From NCBI GenBank assembly GCA_013289685.1, contig JABCZL010000001.1, forward strand, positions 127,838 to 191,837: a stretch of 64,000 nucleotides of DNA, written 5' to 3'. The notes under the pieces were generated by a model, which did not search any database, had not been told where the DNA came from, and worked only from the letters and a program-made list of their open reading frames with translations. Source of the stretch: Acidobacteriota bacterium (lineage in GTDB: Bacteria > Acidobacteriota > Terriglobia > Terriglobales > Acidobacteriaceae). The stretch's first letter is position 1. Every line of letters begins with the position of its first letter. Of this stretch, positions 50,761-59,598 are shown one piece after another. The position numbers and the translations under genes are program-made.

Positions 50761-51423
50761 GTGTTTGCATCTAAGCTTCGAATGACATTCAAGACCTGTA
50801 TCGCTCAGACTGCCGCGTTCGCGCTGCTGCTTTCATTCGCGCCCAGCATCGGCGCTTCTCCCTTTCAGGCAGAGCAGGCCCCAGCTACAGAACATGCAAT
50901 GGGAATCAGAATGAAGGCGAAGGGAGTCCCGAATTTTGGCCAGGTCACTCCGAACCTCTATCGTGGAGGGCAACCGGGCCCCGATGGAATGCAAGCGCTG
51001 AAAGATGTCGGTGTCAACCTGGTGGTGGATCTGAGGGGGAGTGCGAGCAAAGACGAACAGGCTGCGGCCAGCAAGCTTGGGATGCAGTACATTTCAATTC
51101 CGTCGCACTGTCCGTTTCCCAAGGACGAGGTGTTTGCGAAATTTCTACGCGTGCTGCGCGAGAATACGGGGAAGAAGGCTTTCGTGCATTGCCGCCTGGG
51201 CGACGATCGCACCGGGATGGCGGTGGCGGCATATCGCATGGTCGAGGAAGGCTGGTCGGCCGAGGAAGCCATGAAAGAGATGAAGGCGTTCGGCTTCAGC
51301 ACGATGCATCACGCGATGTGTCCCGGGCTGGCCGATTACGAAGAGAGTTTTCCGCAGCGGCTGAAGACAAGTCGCGCGTTCAAGGAACTGCAGCCCTACG
51401 GCTCAAACACGACGACGAAATAG
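50761..51423 (+). CDS. Exported dual-specificity/tyrosine phosphatase-like protein
   Basis: 220 aa from GTG 50761, with GGGAG 5 nt upstream. A signal peptide (TAAFALLLSFAPSIGAS) precedes a DSP-like domain: PNFGQVTPNLYRGGQP, VNLVVDLRG (general-acid loop region), and the P-loop HCRLGDDRTG with Cys144 and Arg150. HCx5R phosphatases of this type (tyrosine/phytase-like) act on phosphotyrosine or inositol phosphates. Secreted, and likely transcribed with the sigma/anti-sigma pair. Confidence 0.85.
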   Translation: MFASKLRMTFKTCIAQTAAFALLLSFAPSIGASPFQAEQAPATEHAMGIRMKAKGVPNFGQVTPNLYRGGQPGPDGMQALKDVGVNLVVDLRGSASKDEQAAASKLGMQYISIPSHCPFPKDEVFAKFLRVLRENTGKKAFVHCRLGDDRTGMAVAAYRMVEEGWSAEEAMKEMKAFGFSTMHHAMCPGLADYEESFPQRLKTSRAFKELQPYGSNTTTK

Positions 51424-51447
51424 CTTGCTGCGTCAGCATTCGCGATT

Positions 51448-51490
51448 CCCCACCCTTTCGCAGAGAGCGCGAAAGGATGGGCCACCCACC
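51448..51490. repeat. Family B repeat
   Basis: ATTCCCCACCCTTTCGCAGA then GAGCGCGAAAGGATGGG and CCACCC. Between the phosphatase and acs ends. Confidence 0.75.
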
Positions 51491-51503
51491 GCCCACTCTG
51501 CGG

Positions 51504-53492
51504 CTAGACTTCGTCCTGTTCTTGCAGTTTTGCGATCACGCCGAAATCTTCCAGCGTGGTGGTGTCGCCTTTCACGCTGCCGTTAGTGGCCAACTCGCGC
51601 AGCAGACGACGCATGATCTTGCCGCTGCGCGTCTTCGGAAGCGTGTCGGTGAAGCGGATGTCGTCGGGCTTCGCCAGTGCCCCGATTTCTTTCGCGACCC
51701 ACCGGCGCAGTTCCTCTTTCAACTCGGGGGTGGGCTGCCTTCCCTGCTCGAGCGTGACGAAGGCTGAGATCGCCTGCCCCTTCAGATCGTCGGGACGCCC
51801 CACCACCGCGGCTTCCGCCACCGCTTCGTGGGCGACCAGCGCGCTTTCCACTTCCATGGTGCTGAGTCGGTGGCCGCTGACGTTGAGCACGTCGTCGACC
51901 CGGCCCATGATCCAGAAATATCCGTCTTTATCTTTGCGGGCGCCGTCTCCGGTGAAGTACATGCCGGGAATTTGCGACCAGTAATTCTTCACATATCTGT
52001 CAGGGTCGCCATAGACCGTGCGGAGCATGCCGGGCCACGGCCGCTTGATGACGAGGAATCCGCCGGAGCCGTCGGGCACAGGCTTGCCTTCCATGGTGAC
52101 GATCTCAGCCACGACGCCGGGGAACGGCCGCGTCGCCGATCCGGGCTTGGTCGCGATCGCGCCCGGAAGCGGCGTGAGCATAATGTGTCCGGTCTCGGTT
52201 TGCCACCAGGTATCGACGATGGGGCAACGGTTGCCGCCGATGGTTTCGCGGTACCACATCCACGCCTCAGGATTGATGGGCTCGCCCACTGTGCCGAGAA
52301 GACGCAGGCTCGACATATCGTGCTTCTTGGGCCATTCGTCGCCCCACTTGAGAAAAGTGCGGATCGCCGTGGGCGCGGTGTAGAAAACGTTGACTTTGTG
52401 GCGCGCAATGATCGACCAGAAGCGGTCGGGCTCGGGGCAATTGGGCGCGCCTTCGTACATCAGGCTCGTGGCGCCGTTCTGCAGCGGACCGTAGACGATG
52501 TAGCTGTGACCGGTGACCCATCCGATGTCGGCGGTACACCAGTAGGTGTCTTCGTCTTTCAGGTCGAAAACCCATTTTGTCGTGAGGTAGGTGCCGACCG
52601 AATATCCGGCGGTGGTGTGCACCACGCCTTTCGGTTTGCCCGTGGTTCCCGAGGTGTAAAGGATATAGAGCGGGTGCTCGGCGTCGAGCGGCTCGGCGGG
52701 ACAAACGTCGGAGGCCTTGGCCATGAGCTCGTGCCACCAGTAGTCGCGGCCGGCCTGCATGTTGATGGGAGTTCCGGTGCGCTTGTAGATCACCACATTC
52801 TTGACGCTGGGGCAGGACTTCAGAGCTTCTTCGACCGCGGGAAATAGTTTGACTTCCGCGCCGCGGCGGTACGATCCGTCTTGCGTGATCACGCAGGTCG
52901 CCTGCGAGTCATGAATGCGGTCGACCAGCGCGTTGGATGAGAATCCGCCGAAGACGACCGTGTGCGGCGCGCCGATACGCGCGCAGGCCAGCATGGCGAC
53001 CGGAAGCTCCGGCGTCATGCCCATATAAATCGCGACGCGGTCTCCTTTCTTTACCCCAAGCCCTTTCAGCACATTGGCGAATTTTTGCACTTCGCGATGC
53101 AGTTGCTGGTAGGTGAGGATGCGGACTTCGCCCGGCTCGCTCTCCCAAATGATGGCCGCTTTATTCTTGCGCCAGGTGGTGACGTGGCGGTCGAGGCAGT
53201 TGTAGGAGAGGTTGATCTGGCCGCCGACAAACCATTTTGCCCACGGGCAATTCCATTCGAGAACTTTGTCCCACTTCTTGAACCAGTGCAGTTCGCTGGC
53301 GATCCGCGACCAGAACTTGTCTGGGTCGTCGACCGATTCCTTGTAGACCCGCTCGTATTCTTCCAGGCTCTTGATGTGAGCAGTCTTGCTGAATTCTGCG
53401 GGCGGATCGAACTTGCGCTGCTCGTTCAGGATGGAATCAATGTTGGGGCCCTGAGTTTGAGCCTGAATATCGACGACGACTTTCTCGGCCAT
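51504..53492 (-). CDS. acs: Acetyl-coenzyme A synthetase
   Basis: 662 aa, the usual length. It activates acetate to acetyl-CoA via acetyl-AMP. Seen: N-terminal [38 protein letters not shown] (AMP-binding P-loop); [34 protein letters not shown]; and the C-terminal Lys in [17 protein letters not shown], the residue acetylated for control in many bacteria. GAGG upstream of the ATG. Cytoplasmic; acetate scavenging. Confidence 0.97.
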   Translation of the reverse strand: MAEKVVVDIQAQTQGPNIDSILNEQRKFDPPAEFSKTAHIKSLEEYERVYKESVDDPDKFWSRIASELHWFKKWDKVLEWNCPWAKWFVGGQINLSYNCLDRHVTTWRKNKAAIIWESEPGEVRILTYQQLHREVQKFANVLKGLGVKKGDRVAIYMGMTPELPVAMLACARIGAPHTVVFGGFSSNALVDRIHDSQATCVITQDGSYRRGAEVKLFPAVEEALKSCPSVKNVVIYKRTGTPINMQAGRDYWWHELMAKASDVCPAEPLDAEHPLYILYTSGTTGKPKGVVHTTAGYSVGTYLTTKWVFDLKDEDTYWCTADIGWVTGHSYIVYGPLQNGATSLMYEGAPNCPEPDRFWSIIARHKVNVFYTAPTAIRTFLKWGDEWPKKHDMSSLRLLGTVGEPINPEAWMWYRETIGGNRCPIVDTWWQTETGHIMLTPLPGAIATKPGSATRPFPGVVAEIVTMEGKPVPDGSGGFLVIKRPWPGMLRTVYGDPDRYVKNYWSQIPGMYFTGDGARKDKDGYFWIMGRVDDVLNVSGHRLSTMEVESALVAHEAVAEAAVVGRPDDLKGQAISAFVTLEQGRQPTPELKEELRRWVAKEIGALAKPDDIRFTDTLPKTRSGKIMRRLLRELATNGSVKGDTTTLEDFGVIAKLQEQDEV

Positions 53493-53617
53493 GATGAGAA
53501 CCTCAACGCGGAGGAATTGTTCTACGTGCCCGCAAAACGGGCTACGCGATCGCAGGAGCTTATTCTACACAGCGAAGGGTGGGATGTGATTGCAATCACA
53601 AGCCGGCGTTGCTGGCG

Positions 53618-54154
53618 TTACAGATCGAGGAAGCGGCTGCGAGTGTCTTCCGTCGGCAGCGGACAAGTGTCGTAACGCCCAAACACGCGATAGCGGTTGC
53701 GGGCGACGACGCCGTATCCCCAATCGCGAAGCGGCCGCGGTACGAGTCGCAGCAGATGCCCCATCATCCGCCAGAACGTGGATGGTGTGGACTCGGCCTG
53801 TGTGGGGACAGGCGCCCCGCTCGCCCGGTCCGAACGCAGCTCGGCTGCTCCTAGATTTCTAAGGATAAAGATCACCGCATCGGAGCGAGGCAGGAGATGT
53901 TCGTCGGGAAGCTCGTAGTCGACCACGACATAGACAGTATCCAGGTCCCGGGCATCCGCCCCATGCCGCGCCAGAATCCGCCCGGCCAACTCGCCCTGCA
54001 GCGCTGCAAAACGAAAGACACCGGCCGGATCACGCCGCAGAACGAACTGCACCAGCCGGTTGCACAGCCCGCAGACGCCGTCGTAGAGAAGGATAGGGTG
54101 ACCCGAACCTCTTGCGGACCCGCCGACTGGGAGATCACCGGTCACGCACAGCAC
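53618..54154 (-). CDS. DCC-family (DUF393) thiol-disulfide oxidoreductase-like protein with repeat insertion
   Basis: 178 aa from a GTG at 54154 that overlaps the upstream gene by 13 nt. DCC motif YDGVCGLCNRLVQFVLRRD (24-42) with CxxC, then FRFAALQGELAG and SDAVIFILRNLG. Typical DCC proteins have 125-140 aa; here residues about 105-124 (LRSDRASGAPVPTQAES) come from a family E repeat in frame, ahead of the closing WRMMGHLLRLVPRPLRDWGY. Third gene of an ArsR-led operon. Confidence 0.85.
   Translation of the reverse strand: MLCVTGDLPVGGSARGSGHPILLYDGVCGLCNRLVQFVLRRDPAGVFRFAALQGELAGRILARHGADARDLDTVYVVVDYELPDEHLLPRSDAVIFILRNLGAAELRSDRASGAPVPTQAESTPSTFWRMMGHLLRLVPRPLRDWGYGVVARNRYRVFGRYDTCPLPTEDTRSRFLDL
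53798..53830. repeat. Family E repeat inside the DCC gene
   Basis: TGTGTGGGGACAGGCGCCCC then GCTCGCCCGG, a diverged member with the central GGCGCC core. Confidence 0.6.
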
Positions 54155-55077
54155 CTGAGATCATGCAGCCCGAACGGTCCAGGCTCCGGGAGCCCGCCGC
54201 GAATTTGTTCCGGAGTGAAGCGCCGCACCGGCAATAAATCCGATGGCAGAGGATCGCACTCCGTCGCGGGTTCCACCACTCCTTCCGACAGGATGCGCAC
54301 CTGCGCCCTCGCCACCAGCGGAACTTTCATGGTGAGCTCGCAGACCGCGGCCAGAGCGTAATGAAACCAAAGCGGGGCGGGAAAGATCCAGACGCGGCGG
54401 CCCAGCACTTGTGCCACTCGTCGCGCCGCGTCGCTGAGATAGAGTTCCTCTGCGCCTGTGATCGCGATGGTCTGCCGCGCCAAACGTCCGTTCACCAACG
54501 CCGCATGCAACACCGGGGTCAAGTCGTCGACGGCCAACGGTCGAATTGCCTTTTGGCGGAACCCCACCGTGGCGAGAATCGGGAGCGTGTAAAACGCGTG
54601 GCTCAGATGGTCGAGCATGTGGTCACCGCGTCCGTAGACCATGCCCGCCTTCACGATGGTGTAGTCGAGCCCGGAGTTGCGGACGATCTCTTCCGCCGCC
54701 CACTTGGATTCGTGATACGGCGAGCCGCAATTGGGACGCGCGCGCAGAAAACTCATCAGGGCAATGCGCCGGACGCCAGCGCGCTTCGTCGCCTCAACAA
54801 CGTTGCGGGTTCCGTCAATGTGGATGCGTTGGAACGTCTGACTGCCGATCTCGCGATTGATCCCGGCACAGTGGGCAACGGCCTCGCATCCGGCGAAAGC
54901 GCTGGTCAGCACGTCGATGTCGGAGAGATCGCTGGAAATATAGGTCACGCCCTTCCCCGCTTTGTCTTGACGGTTGGCGCTGCGCGAGAGCAGGACGACT
55001 TCGTGCCCCTCCGCCAGGACGCTGTCCGCGAAATGGCTGCCTACAAAGCCCGTACCGCCGGTGATCGCGGTCTTCAT
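54142..55077 (-). CDS. NAD(P)-binding epimerase/NDUFA9-like extended SDR
   Basis: 311 aa. N-terminal AITGGTGFVGSHFADSVLAEG (dinucleotide-binding Gly motif), HIDGTRNVVEATKRAGVRRI, a YHESKWAAEEIVRNSG catalytic Tyr-x-x-x-Lys, and VDDLTPVLHAAL. It matches complex I NDUFA9-like/atypical SDRs that bind NAD(P) but often lack a known substrate. Its start overlaps the ArsR stop by 4 nt (ATGA, 55074-55077), so it is co-regulated. Confidence 0.86.
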   Translation of the reverse strand: MKTAITGGTGFVGSHFADSVLAEGHEVVLLSRSANRQDKAGKGVTYISSDLSDIDVLTSAFAGCEAVAHCAGINREIGSQTFQRIHIDGTRNVVEATKRAGVRRIALMSFLRARPNCGSPYHESKWAAEEIVRNSGLDYTIVKAGMVYGRGDHMLDHLSHAFYTLPILATVGFRQKAIRPLAVDDLTPVLHAALVNGRLARQTIAITGAEELYLSDAARRVAQVLGRRVWIFPAPLWFHYALAAVCELTMKVPLVARAQVRILSEGVVEPATECDPLPSDLLPVRRFTPEQIRGGLPEPGPFGLHDLRCCA

Positions 55078-55394
55078 GACGAAGCCCCCTTCTTTTCCTT
55101 GCTTGCCTTACGCCTATGCAAAACCTGCGTCGGACAAACTGCGCTCAGAAAATCGCCTACGGCGCTGGCCATTTTCTCCGGCTCCAGCCGGTACAGAATC
55201 CGGTTGCCGTCCCTGCGCTCGGAAACCAGGTCGGCGCTCTTGAGGATGGAGAGGTGGCGGGAGATCGAAGGGCCTGAAATGGTGAAGCGCGAGACGATCT
55301 CTCCGGCGGCCAGTTCCCCCACCTTGAGTTCCTGCAGAATCTGGCGCCGGGTGGGATCGGCCAAGGCCCGGAAGATGCGGGAGACGGCTTTCAT
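55074..55394 (-). CDS. ArsR-family transcriptional regulator, probably leaderless
   Basis: 106 aa. Winged HTH: RIFRALADPTRRQILQELKV, LAAGEIVSRFTISGPSISRH (recognition helix), SDLVSERRDGNRILYRL wing. The N-terminus resembles autorepressor-type SdpR/ArsR regulators, with no ArsR metal Cys pair seen; CPTQVLH at the C-terminus has a single Cys. It heads an operon with the epimerase and DCC genes. A consensus promoter ends 6 nt before the ATG and its spacer holds a palindrome (see separate entry), so autorepression is likely. Confidence 0.88.
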   Translation of the reverse strand: MKAVSRIFRALADPTRRQILQELKVGELAAGEIVSRFTISGPSISRHLSILKSADLVSERRDGNRILYRLEPEKMASAVGDFLSAVCPTQVLHRRKASKEKKGASS

Positions 55395-55400
55395 GGTTCT

Positions 55401-55429
55401 ATATTAGCTATTTCGCTAAATAGTGTCAA
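55401..55429 (-). promoter_or_regulatory. Consensus promoter with a palindromic operator in the spacer
   Basis: Minus strand: TTGACA (55429-55424), 17-bp spacer holding CTATTT-AGCG-AAATAG, TAATAT (55406-55401), then AGAACC and the arsR ATG. The perfect 6-bp arms lie between -35 and -10, so a dimer there would block polymerase. With a start 6-8 nt after the -10, transcription would begin at or next to the ATG. Confidence 0.8.
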
Positions 55430-55539
55430 TAGGAATGATCTGACCCTCGTCGGCTGTACTTGTATCGATCCCGCTTGGGGAGCACCACCCCGCACTTGCC
55501 AGACGGTAACCACCGCCCAGCGACAAGCGGCGCAACCTA

Positions 55540-55600
55540 AACCCTTGTCATTCCGACGCGCGAGCAAAGCGAGACAGAAGGAATCTGCTTTGGGGCGTTT
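55540..55600. repeat. Family D repeat
   Basis: TTGTCATTCCGACGCGCGAG then CAAAGCGAGACAGAAGGAAT and CTGCTTTGG; the same GTCATTCCGA head as at 40755. Only one half of the palindrome is present. Confidence 0.65.
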
Positions 55601-55620
55601 CCAGTGCCGCGCGGACCAGG

Positions 55621-57333
55621 TTAAGGCTTCGATCCCAACCTGAGGAGCTCCTCCCGCAGGCGTCCGTGCTGCTGCGTCAGACGCAGATAGCACATTTCGC
55701 TGGGGCCTGCCTGTGCGCGGATGATCCGGGCTGCGTCCTGCTTTTCCTGCGCCGACCAGCGGCGAAGGTCGGGAATCAGCGCCAGGACTAGAGACCAGTT
55801 CTCGAAGGCTTGCCGCTCGGCCGGATTCCAGCGGGATATGTCGATCTTCAACGCGCGTGAAACGTCTGCGACCGAGGCGCGCCGGATGCGAGCGCTGTCG
55901 CCGCCGAACTCGCGTGCCATGCGCCGGTTCACCCGTAGGCCGAGAATGCGTGTCGAGAACGCATCCCAAGCATGCGGTTCGCTTCCCGGCAACTCATAGA
56001 ACACGTGCGCCTCTGCCAGACGCTTCAGCGTCTTCTTCGGAGTGCGGTACTGCTGGTTCGCCGCGATCGTCTGCTCTTCCCTTCTGGCGAGTTGCTCCAG
56101 ATCGCGACGTCCGCTGCGGAAACCGAGCTTGCGGTAGAACCAGAAAGCTCCCGAGTCGAGAGCCTCGTCGTTGTTCTGACCGATCTGGTAGGGATACACC
56201 GAAATCGTCGTCACCCCAGTGACTGCGCACAAACAGCGCAACGCCTGCGCATAAATCCACGCCGTCTCGCCCTGGCGATAGGTGTAAAAAGTATTGAAGC
56301 CCACCTCGATCCATTCGCACAGACCGATCGCCTCGATGTAGTTGATGGGAACTCCGTTCTTCAGCGTGAATCCCGCGATGTAAGCGCGCAGCGGCAAGCG
56401 ACGCGTGGCCGGCAGATTCCAGAAATACATCACTACGCCGCGACCCAGCGTTGCCCGCGAGACGGAATGCGGGTCGCCAAGCGTAGTGCCGTAGAGTTCG
56501 CGGTAGCGCACCGCCATCACTTCACGGATGCGATGCATGATGGACTCGCCTTCTCGGTGGGAAAGTTTGACCAGGCGCTGCGCAGGTTGCGCGAGTTCGT
56601 CCGCCAGCGAAACCTGGCTCCTGGAGATCAGCGGCTCGGCGTGGTAGTAGAACGGTCGCGGGTGCGTCCAATTGCGGGTGCGCGACAACTTCAGATTGTG
56701 AAGGTGCCAGCGCAGCGGCAGACGCAACGAGTCGTAAAGTTCCGCGCGTTCGCGCTCGCCGACCGTGATGTTTTCAAAGCGGCGGATCAGCCACTCCAAC
56801 TCCCGCTCGCGGCCCCTTGCGGTATCGAGCCAGCGGCGCCACGGGATGTTCGCTTCCACGTCGGCATCCTCGGCGAGCAGAGGAATGAAGCGCGGCCAGG
56901 TCGATCCCATGGCGCGTTGGGCTTCATAGTCAGCCAGGTAATCATCCCATGCGATTTCGACATCGTGCGGAATGCGGCTCGCCAGCCAGCGTGCGGCGTC
57001 GAAGTTGAGCGTGTCTTGCATGGTTGTGCCGGCTATGCCGGAGGTATCGAAGTCATCGAATGCCGACATGTCGATGCCAGCCTCGCGAAGCAGTTCGACC
57101 CGCTGGTGGAATGTGTTCAGAAGCCTTTCGATCCGCAAAACCAGCGACCTAGACTGTGGGAACGCACGGAGAAAGAGCAGCGTCTCATGGAAGCGGATGA
57201 GGGATTTGGCGTCGCGAAAGGTGTGGCGCGAGAGACGATCGAGCAGGACTTTTGTTTCGGCGGCTGCGCCTCGGCCAAAGTGGCTGCGAGCGGCTTCGAG
57301 GCTGGCGAGCAGCGCGTCGACGGTTGGAGTCAT
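55621..57333 (-). CDS. Large conserved-type protein of unknown function with a GNAT-like C-terminal segment
   Basis: 570 aa, soluble, no signal peptide. The N-terminal two thirds are helical and Arg/Glu-rich. Residues about 325-400 (NYIEAIGLCEWIEVGFNTFY, GETAWIYAQALRCL, SVYPYQIGQNNDEALDSG, AFWFYRKLGF) resemble the end of an acetyltransferase: an N-E-A-x-x-S-G-A-F-W-F-Y-R-K-L-G-F run like the closing motif of GNAT enzymes. The rest matches nothing I know. Monocistronic between two other minus-strand genes, about 6 kb from the PEP/pyruvate-binding gene. Confidence 0.7.
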   Translation of the reverse strand: MTPTVDALLASLEAARSHFGRGAAAETKVLLDRLSRHTFRDAKSLIRFHETLLFLRAFPQSRSLVLRIERLLNTFHQRVELLREAGIDMSAFDDFDTSGIAGTTMQDTLNFDAARWLASRIPHDVEIAWDDYLADYEAQRAMGSTWPRFIPLLAEDADVEANIPWRRWLDTARGRERELEWLIRRFENITVGERERAELYDSLRLPLRWHLHNLKLSRTRNWTHPRPFYYHAEPLISRSQVSLADELAQPAQRLVKLSHREGESIMHRIREVMAVRYRELYGTTLGDPHSVSRATLGRGVVMYFWNLPATRRLPLRAYIAGFTLKNGVPINYIEAIGLCEWIEVGFNTFYTYRQGETAWIYAQALRCLCAVTGVTTISVYPYQIGQNNDEALDSGAFWFYRKLGFRSGRRDLEQLARREEQTIAANQQYRTPKKTLKRLAEAHVFYELPGSEPHAWDAFSTRILGLRVNRRMAREFGGDSARIRRASVADVSRALKIDISRWNPAERQAFENWSLVLALIPDLRRWSAQEKQDAARIIRAQAGPSEMCYLRLTQQHGRLREELLRLGSKP

Positions 57334-57385
57334 GTGGAGTCCGGCTGGTAAGTGTAACGCACTTGGTCAGAGTCGCTGGCGCGCG

Positions 57386-58360
57386 TCACTTCGCGCTTTC
57401 TTTCACTCTGCGGCTGGTGACCAGAAAGTGAGTCCAGGGCTCGTCGTCGATGCGGCTGATCTGGACGACCGGATGTCCGTTGGTGCTGTCGTGAATGAAC
57501 TGGCCGTCGCCGATGAACATTCCGGTGTGAGTGATGTTGCGCGGCGAGGAACCGAAAAAAAGCAAGTCGCCGGGCTGAAGATCTTTACGGTCGACCGGGA
57601 CTACGCCTTTCCATGCGGCTTGCTTGTCGGCATCGCGAGGCATGTTGAACCCACGGGCGCGCACCAGCATTTGCGTGAAGCCCGAACAGTCGAAGCCAAA
57701 ACTCGAACTGCCTCCCCAGAGATAGGGAAACCCGAGAAAACGCCTGGCGAGTTCGATGGATTCAGGAATCGACAAAGGCTTCGGGTCCGGGACGACGTCG
57801 CTGGCCTGGATCCACTCGCTGCGCATATCGGGTAGCCGAACCTGCAGCCAGCCGTCGTGCGTGATCTTCCCGGCTTTTCCTGGCTTGTCTTTTTTGGGTT
57901 CGTTCTTCGATGGTTCGTGTTTTGATGATTCGTTCTTCGATGGTTCATCGGGAATCACGACCAGGCGCGTTTCGAAGGGGATGGTGACGACGGGCTTGTG
58001 GCGCGTAACGTCGGGCTCGTGATAAATGTTGGCGAACAGACTTTCCACCTGGACGATCTCGCCAGCCGTGGCGTAGCCGGCGCCGCTCTGAATCAAGCGG
58101 AGGTGGCGGCTGGGAACCCATCCTCGATAGTGGTCCGCGGTTTGAATTCTGCACCATTCTCCCCGAGCGGTCAGCAGAATTACGTTGCTGCCGTAAATTG
58201 CTTGCGACACAACATCTGCCTGTTCGCTCGGCCCGGAAAACATGTTGGCGACCGGCACCGTAACAACGTAAGTGCTGTTTTTCGCGAACATGCCGGGGAC
58301 GCAGAGCACGGCGACAAGAGCCACTGCGCACAGATGGTTGCGTCGGCAATTCGTTCGCAT
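57386..58360 (-). CDS. Exported NlpC/P60 cell-wall peptidase with two SH3-like domains
   Basis: 324 aa. Signal peptide (LCAVALVAVLCVPGMFA), SH3-like domain 1 (about 30-90, TVPVANMFSGPSEQADVVSQ), SH3-like domain 2 split by a Ser/Lys/Asn/Glu-rich repeat linker (SKNESSKHEPSKNEPKKDKP, 141-160), then the NlpC/P60 domain with Cys225 (FDCSGFTQML), His278 (ITHTGMFIG) and a third polar His290 (DGQFIHDS). It cleaves peptidoglycan stem peptides, probably the gamma-D-Glu-diaminopimelate bond as in YkfC-type enzymes. It ends 26 bp upstream of no gene; the tRNA-Gln follows upstream. Confidence 0.9.
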   Translation of the reverse strand: MRTNCRRNHLCAVALVAVLCVPGMFAKNSTYVVTVPVANMFSGPSEQADVVSQAIYGSNVILLTARGEWCRIQTADHYRGWVPSRHLRLIQSGAGYATAGEIVQVESLFANIYHEPDVTRHKPVVTIPFETRLVVIPDEPSKNESSKHEPSKNEPKKDKPGKAGKITHDGWLQVRLPDMRSEWIQASDVVPDPKPLSIPESIELARRFLGFPYLWGGSSSFGFDCSGFTQMLVRARGFNMPRDADKQAAWKGVVPVDRKDLQPGDLLFFGSSPRNITHTGMFIGDGQFIHDSTNGHPVVQISRIDDEPWTHFLVTSRRVKESAK

Positions 58361-58392
58361 GAGTGGGGATCGGTGTGAGCAGAAGGAGAGTT

Positions 58393-58467
58393 TGGCTGCC
58401 CCCCAGGGATTCGAACCCCGATAACCTGCTCCAGAGGCAGGTGTCCTAGCCGTTGAACGAGGGGGCA
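58393..58467 (-). tRNA. tRNA-Gln (anticodon CTG)
   Basis: 75 nt including encoded CCA (58395-58393). Acceptor TGCCCCC/GGGGGCA with discriminator G, anticodon stem CCTGC/GCAGG with loop CTCTGGA giving CTG, T-arm GGGGTTCGAATCCC. The T1 start (U-A first pair) is typical for tRNA-Gln. Confidence 0.95.
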
Positions 58468-58569
58468 GTTGCTTCGTGGAGCCAGTACTGCGGGCTCATT
58501 TTCATTTTATGGTTGAGAGCGAGGTGGGGTCAACCGAAACCGCATCCCAGGGTACCTCGGTTGAAGCGG

Positions 58570-58575
58570 TAAAAT
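58570..58575 (+). promoter_or_regulatory. -10 element upstream of the isochorismatase-like gene
   Basis: TAAAAT about 18 nt before the GAGGAGAA Shine-Dalgarno; no clear -35. Confidence 0.35.
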
Positions 58576-58607
58576 CGGAGCATGCACTTTCTGAGGAGAA
58601 GCACCCA

Positions 58608-59216
58608 ATGGTCACCGCCGTCGATTCCATGAGTCCCGCCGCGGATTACGCCGAGATGGCGCGCCGACCGCTCGAGGCCGAGCAGTGTGCTCTGGTGGTG
58701 ATCGACATTCAGGAGAAGCTGCTGCCGCCGATTTTTCACAAGGAACAACTGGTGCGGAATGCACAGTTGCTGATTCGCGCGGCCGGCATTCTGAAGATTC
58801 CGGCGCTGGTCAGCACGCAGTATGCGAAGGGATTGGGCGCCACGGTTCCGGAGATCGCTTCCCTGCTGTCGGGCACAGAAGCAATCGACAAGACACTATT
58901 TTCTTGCTTCGGCAGCGACGTGTTTTGCAGCGTACTTAAGCGGTTGCCGGGCAAGCGCAACACGCTGCTGTTATGCGGAATGGAGAGCCACATCTGCGTG
59001 ACGCAGACAGCGCTGGGCGCCCTACGCGAGGGGTATCTGGTTCACGTGGCGTCGGACGCGGTCAGTTCGCGCACGGAGTGGAACTGGAAGATCGGGCTGG
59101 AGCGCATGCGCGCCGCGGGCGCGGTAATTTCCTCGACCGAGATGATGATTTATGAATTGATGCGCTCGTCTTCGTCGGCGGCGTTCAAGGACTTGTTGCC
59201 GCACTTGAGGGGATAA
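58608..59216 (+). CDS. Isochorismatase-family cysteine hydrolase
   Basis: 202 aa from the ATG at 58608, with GAGGAGAA 7 nt upstream. Catalytic triad: Asp33 (LVVIDIQEKLLP), Lys95 (AIDKTLFSCF) and Cys130 (GMESHICVTQTAL). Family members hydrolyse isochorismate, nicotinamide, ureidoacrylate or other amides; the specific substrate cannot be told. Short hypothetical membrane genes follow on the same strand. Confidence 0.92.
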   Translation: MVTAVDSMSPAADYAEMARRPLEAEQCALVVIDIQEKLLPPIFHKEQLVRNAQLLIRAAGILKIPALVSTQYAKGLGATVPEIASLLSGTEAIDKTLFSCFGSDVFCSVLKRLPGKRNTLLLCGMESHICVTQTALGALREGYLVHVASDAVSSRTEWNWKIGLERMRAAGAVISSTEMMIYELMRSSSSAAFKDLLPHLRG

Positions 59217-59249
59217 GAAGCACCCATCTGCCATCGGACTCGGTGTACC

Positions 59250-59504
59250 ATGGAAATAGTTCGACTGAAGTCGATGATCTCCGCGCGAAAGCTGATCGCG
59301 TTTTTCTGTCTCGTGGCCGTGCTGTTAGCCGCGATGACTCCCGTTTCTGCCGGGCAATTCTGGGCCATCCTTGTTCCGCTCTTTTTCGTCGTCGGGATTG
59401 TCGCGATTGTTTGGGCAGAACGGCAATCCGAGCAACGTCAGTTCCCGACCCTTTCATGCCTGCCGGTGACTGCCCCGCGGGCACCGCCCTTGCCGACCCC
59501 CTGA
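59250..59504 (+). CDS. Small membrane protein, unknown
   Basis: 84 aa. Two hydrophobic helices (LIAFFCLVAVLLAAMTPVSA; FWAILVPLFFVVGIVAIVWA) and a Pro-rich cytoplasmic or periplasmic tail (LPVTAPRAPPLPTP). The first may be a signal peptide. No Shine-Dalgarno of note. Follows the hydrolase by 33 bp. Confidence 0.6.
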   Translation: MEIVRLKSMISARKLIAFFCLVAVLLAAMTPVSAGQFWAILVPLFFVVGIVAIVWAERQSEQRQFPTLSCLPVTAPRAPPLPTP

Positions 59505-59598
59505 AGTAGTCCAGCAAAAACCCAAATTCATTGACCAGGGCGAGCCTCGGCTGCCGAGCGCATCCGCGCGCGGCTGCGGTGCCCGCCGGGAGGATCTA

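Noticed and set aside
55391-55969. A 192-codon minus-strand frame overlapping the arsR promoter
   Set aside because: It overlaps the end of the 570-aa gene in another frame and covers a consensus promoter.
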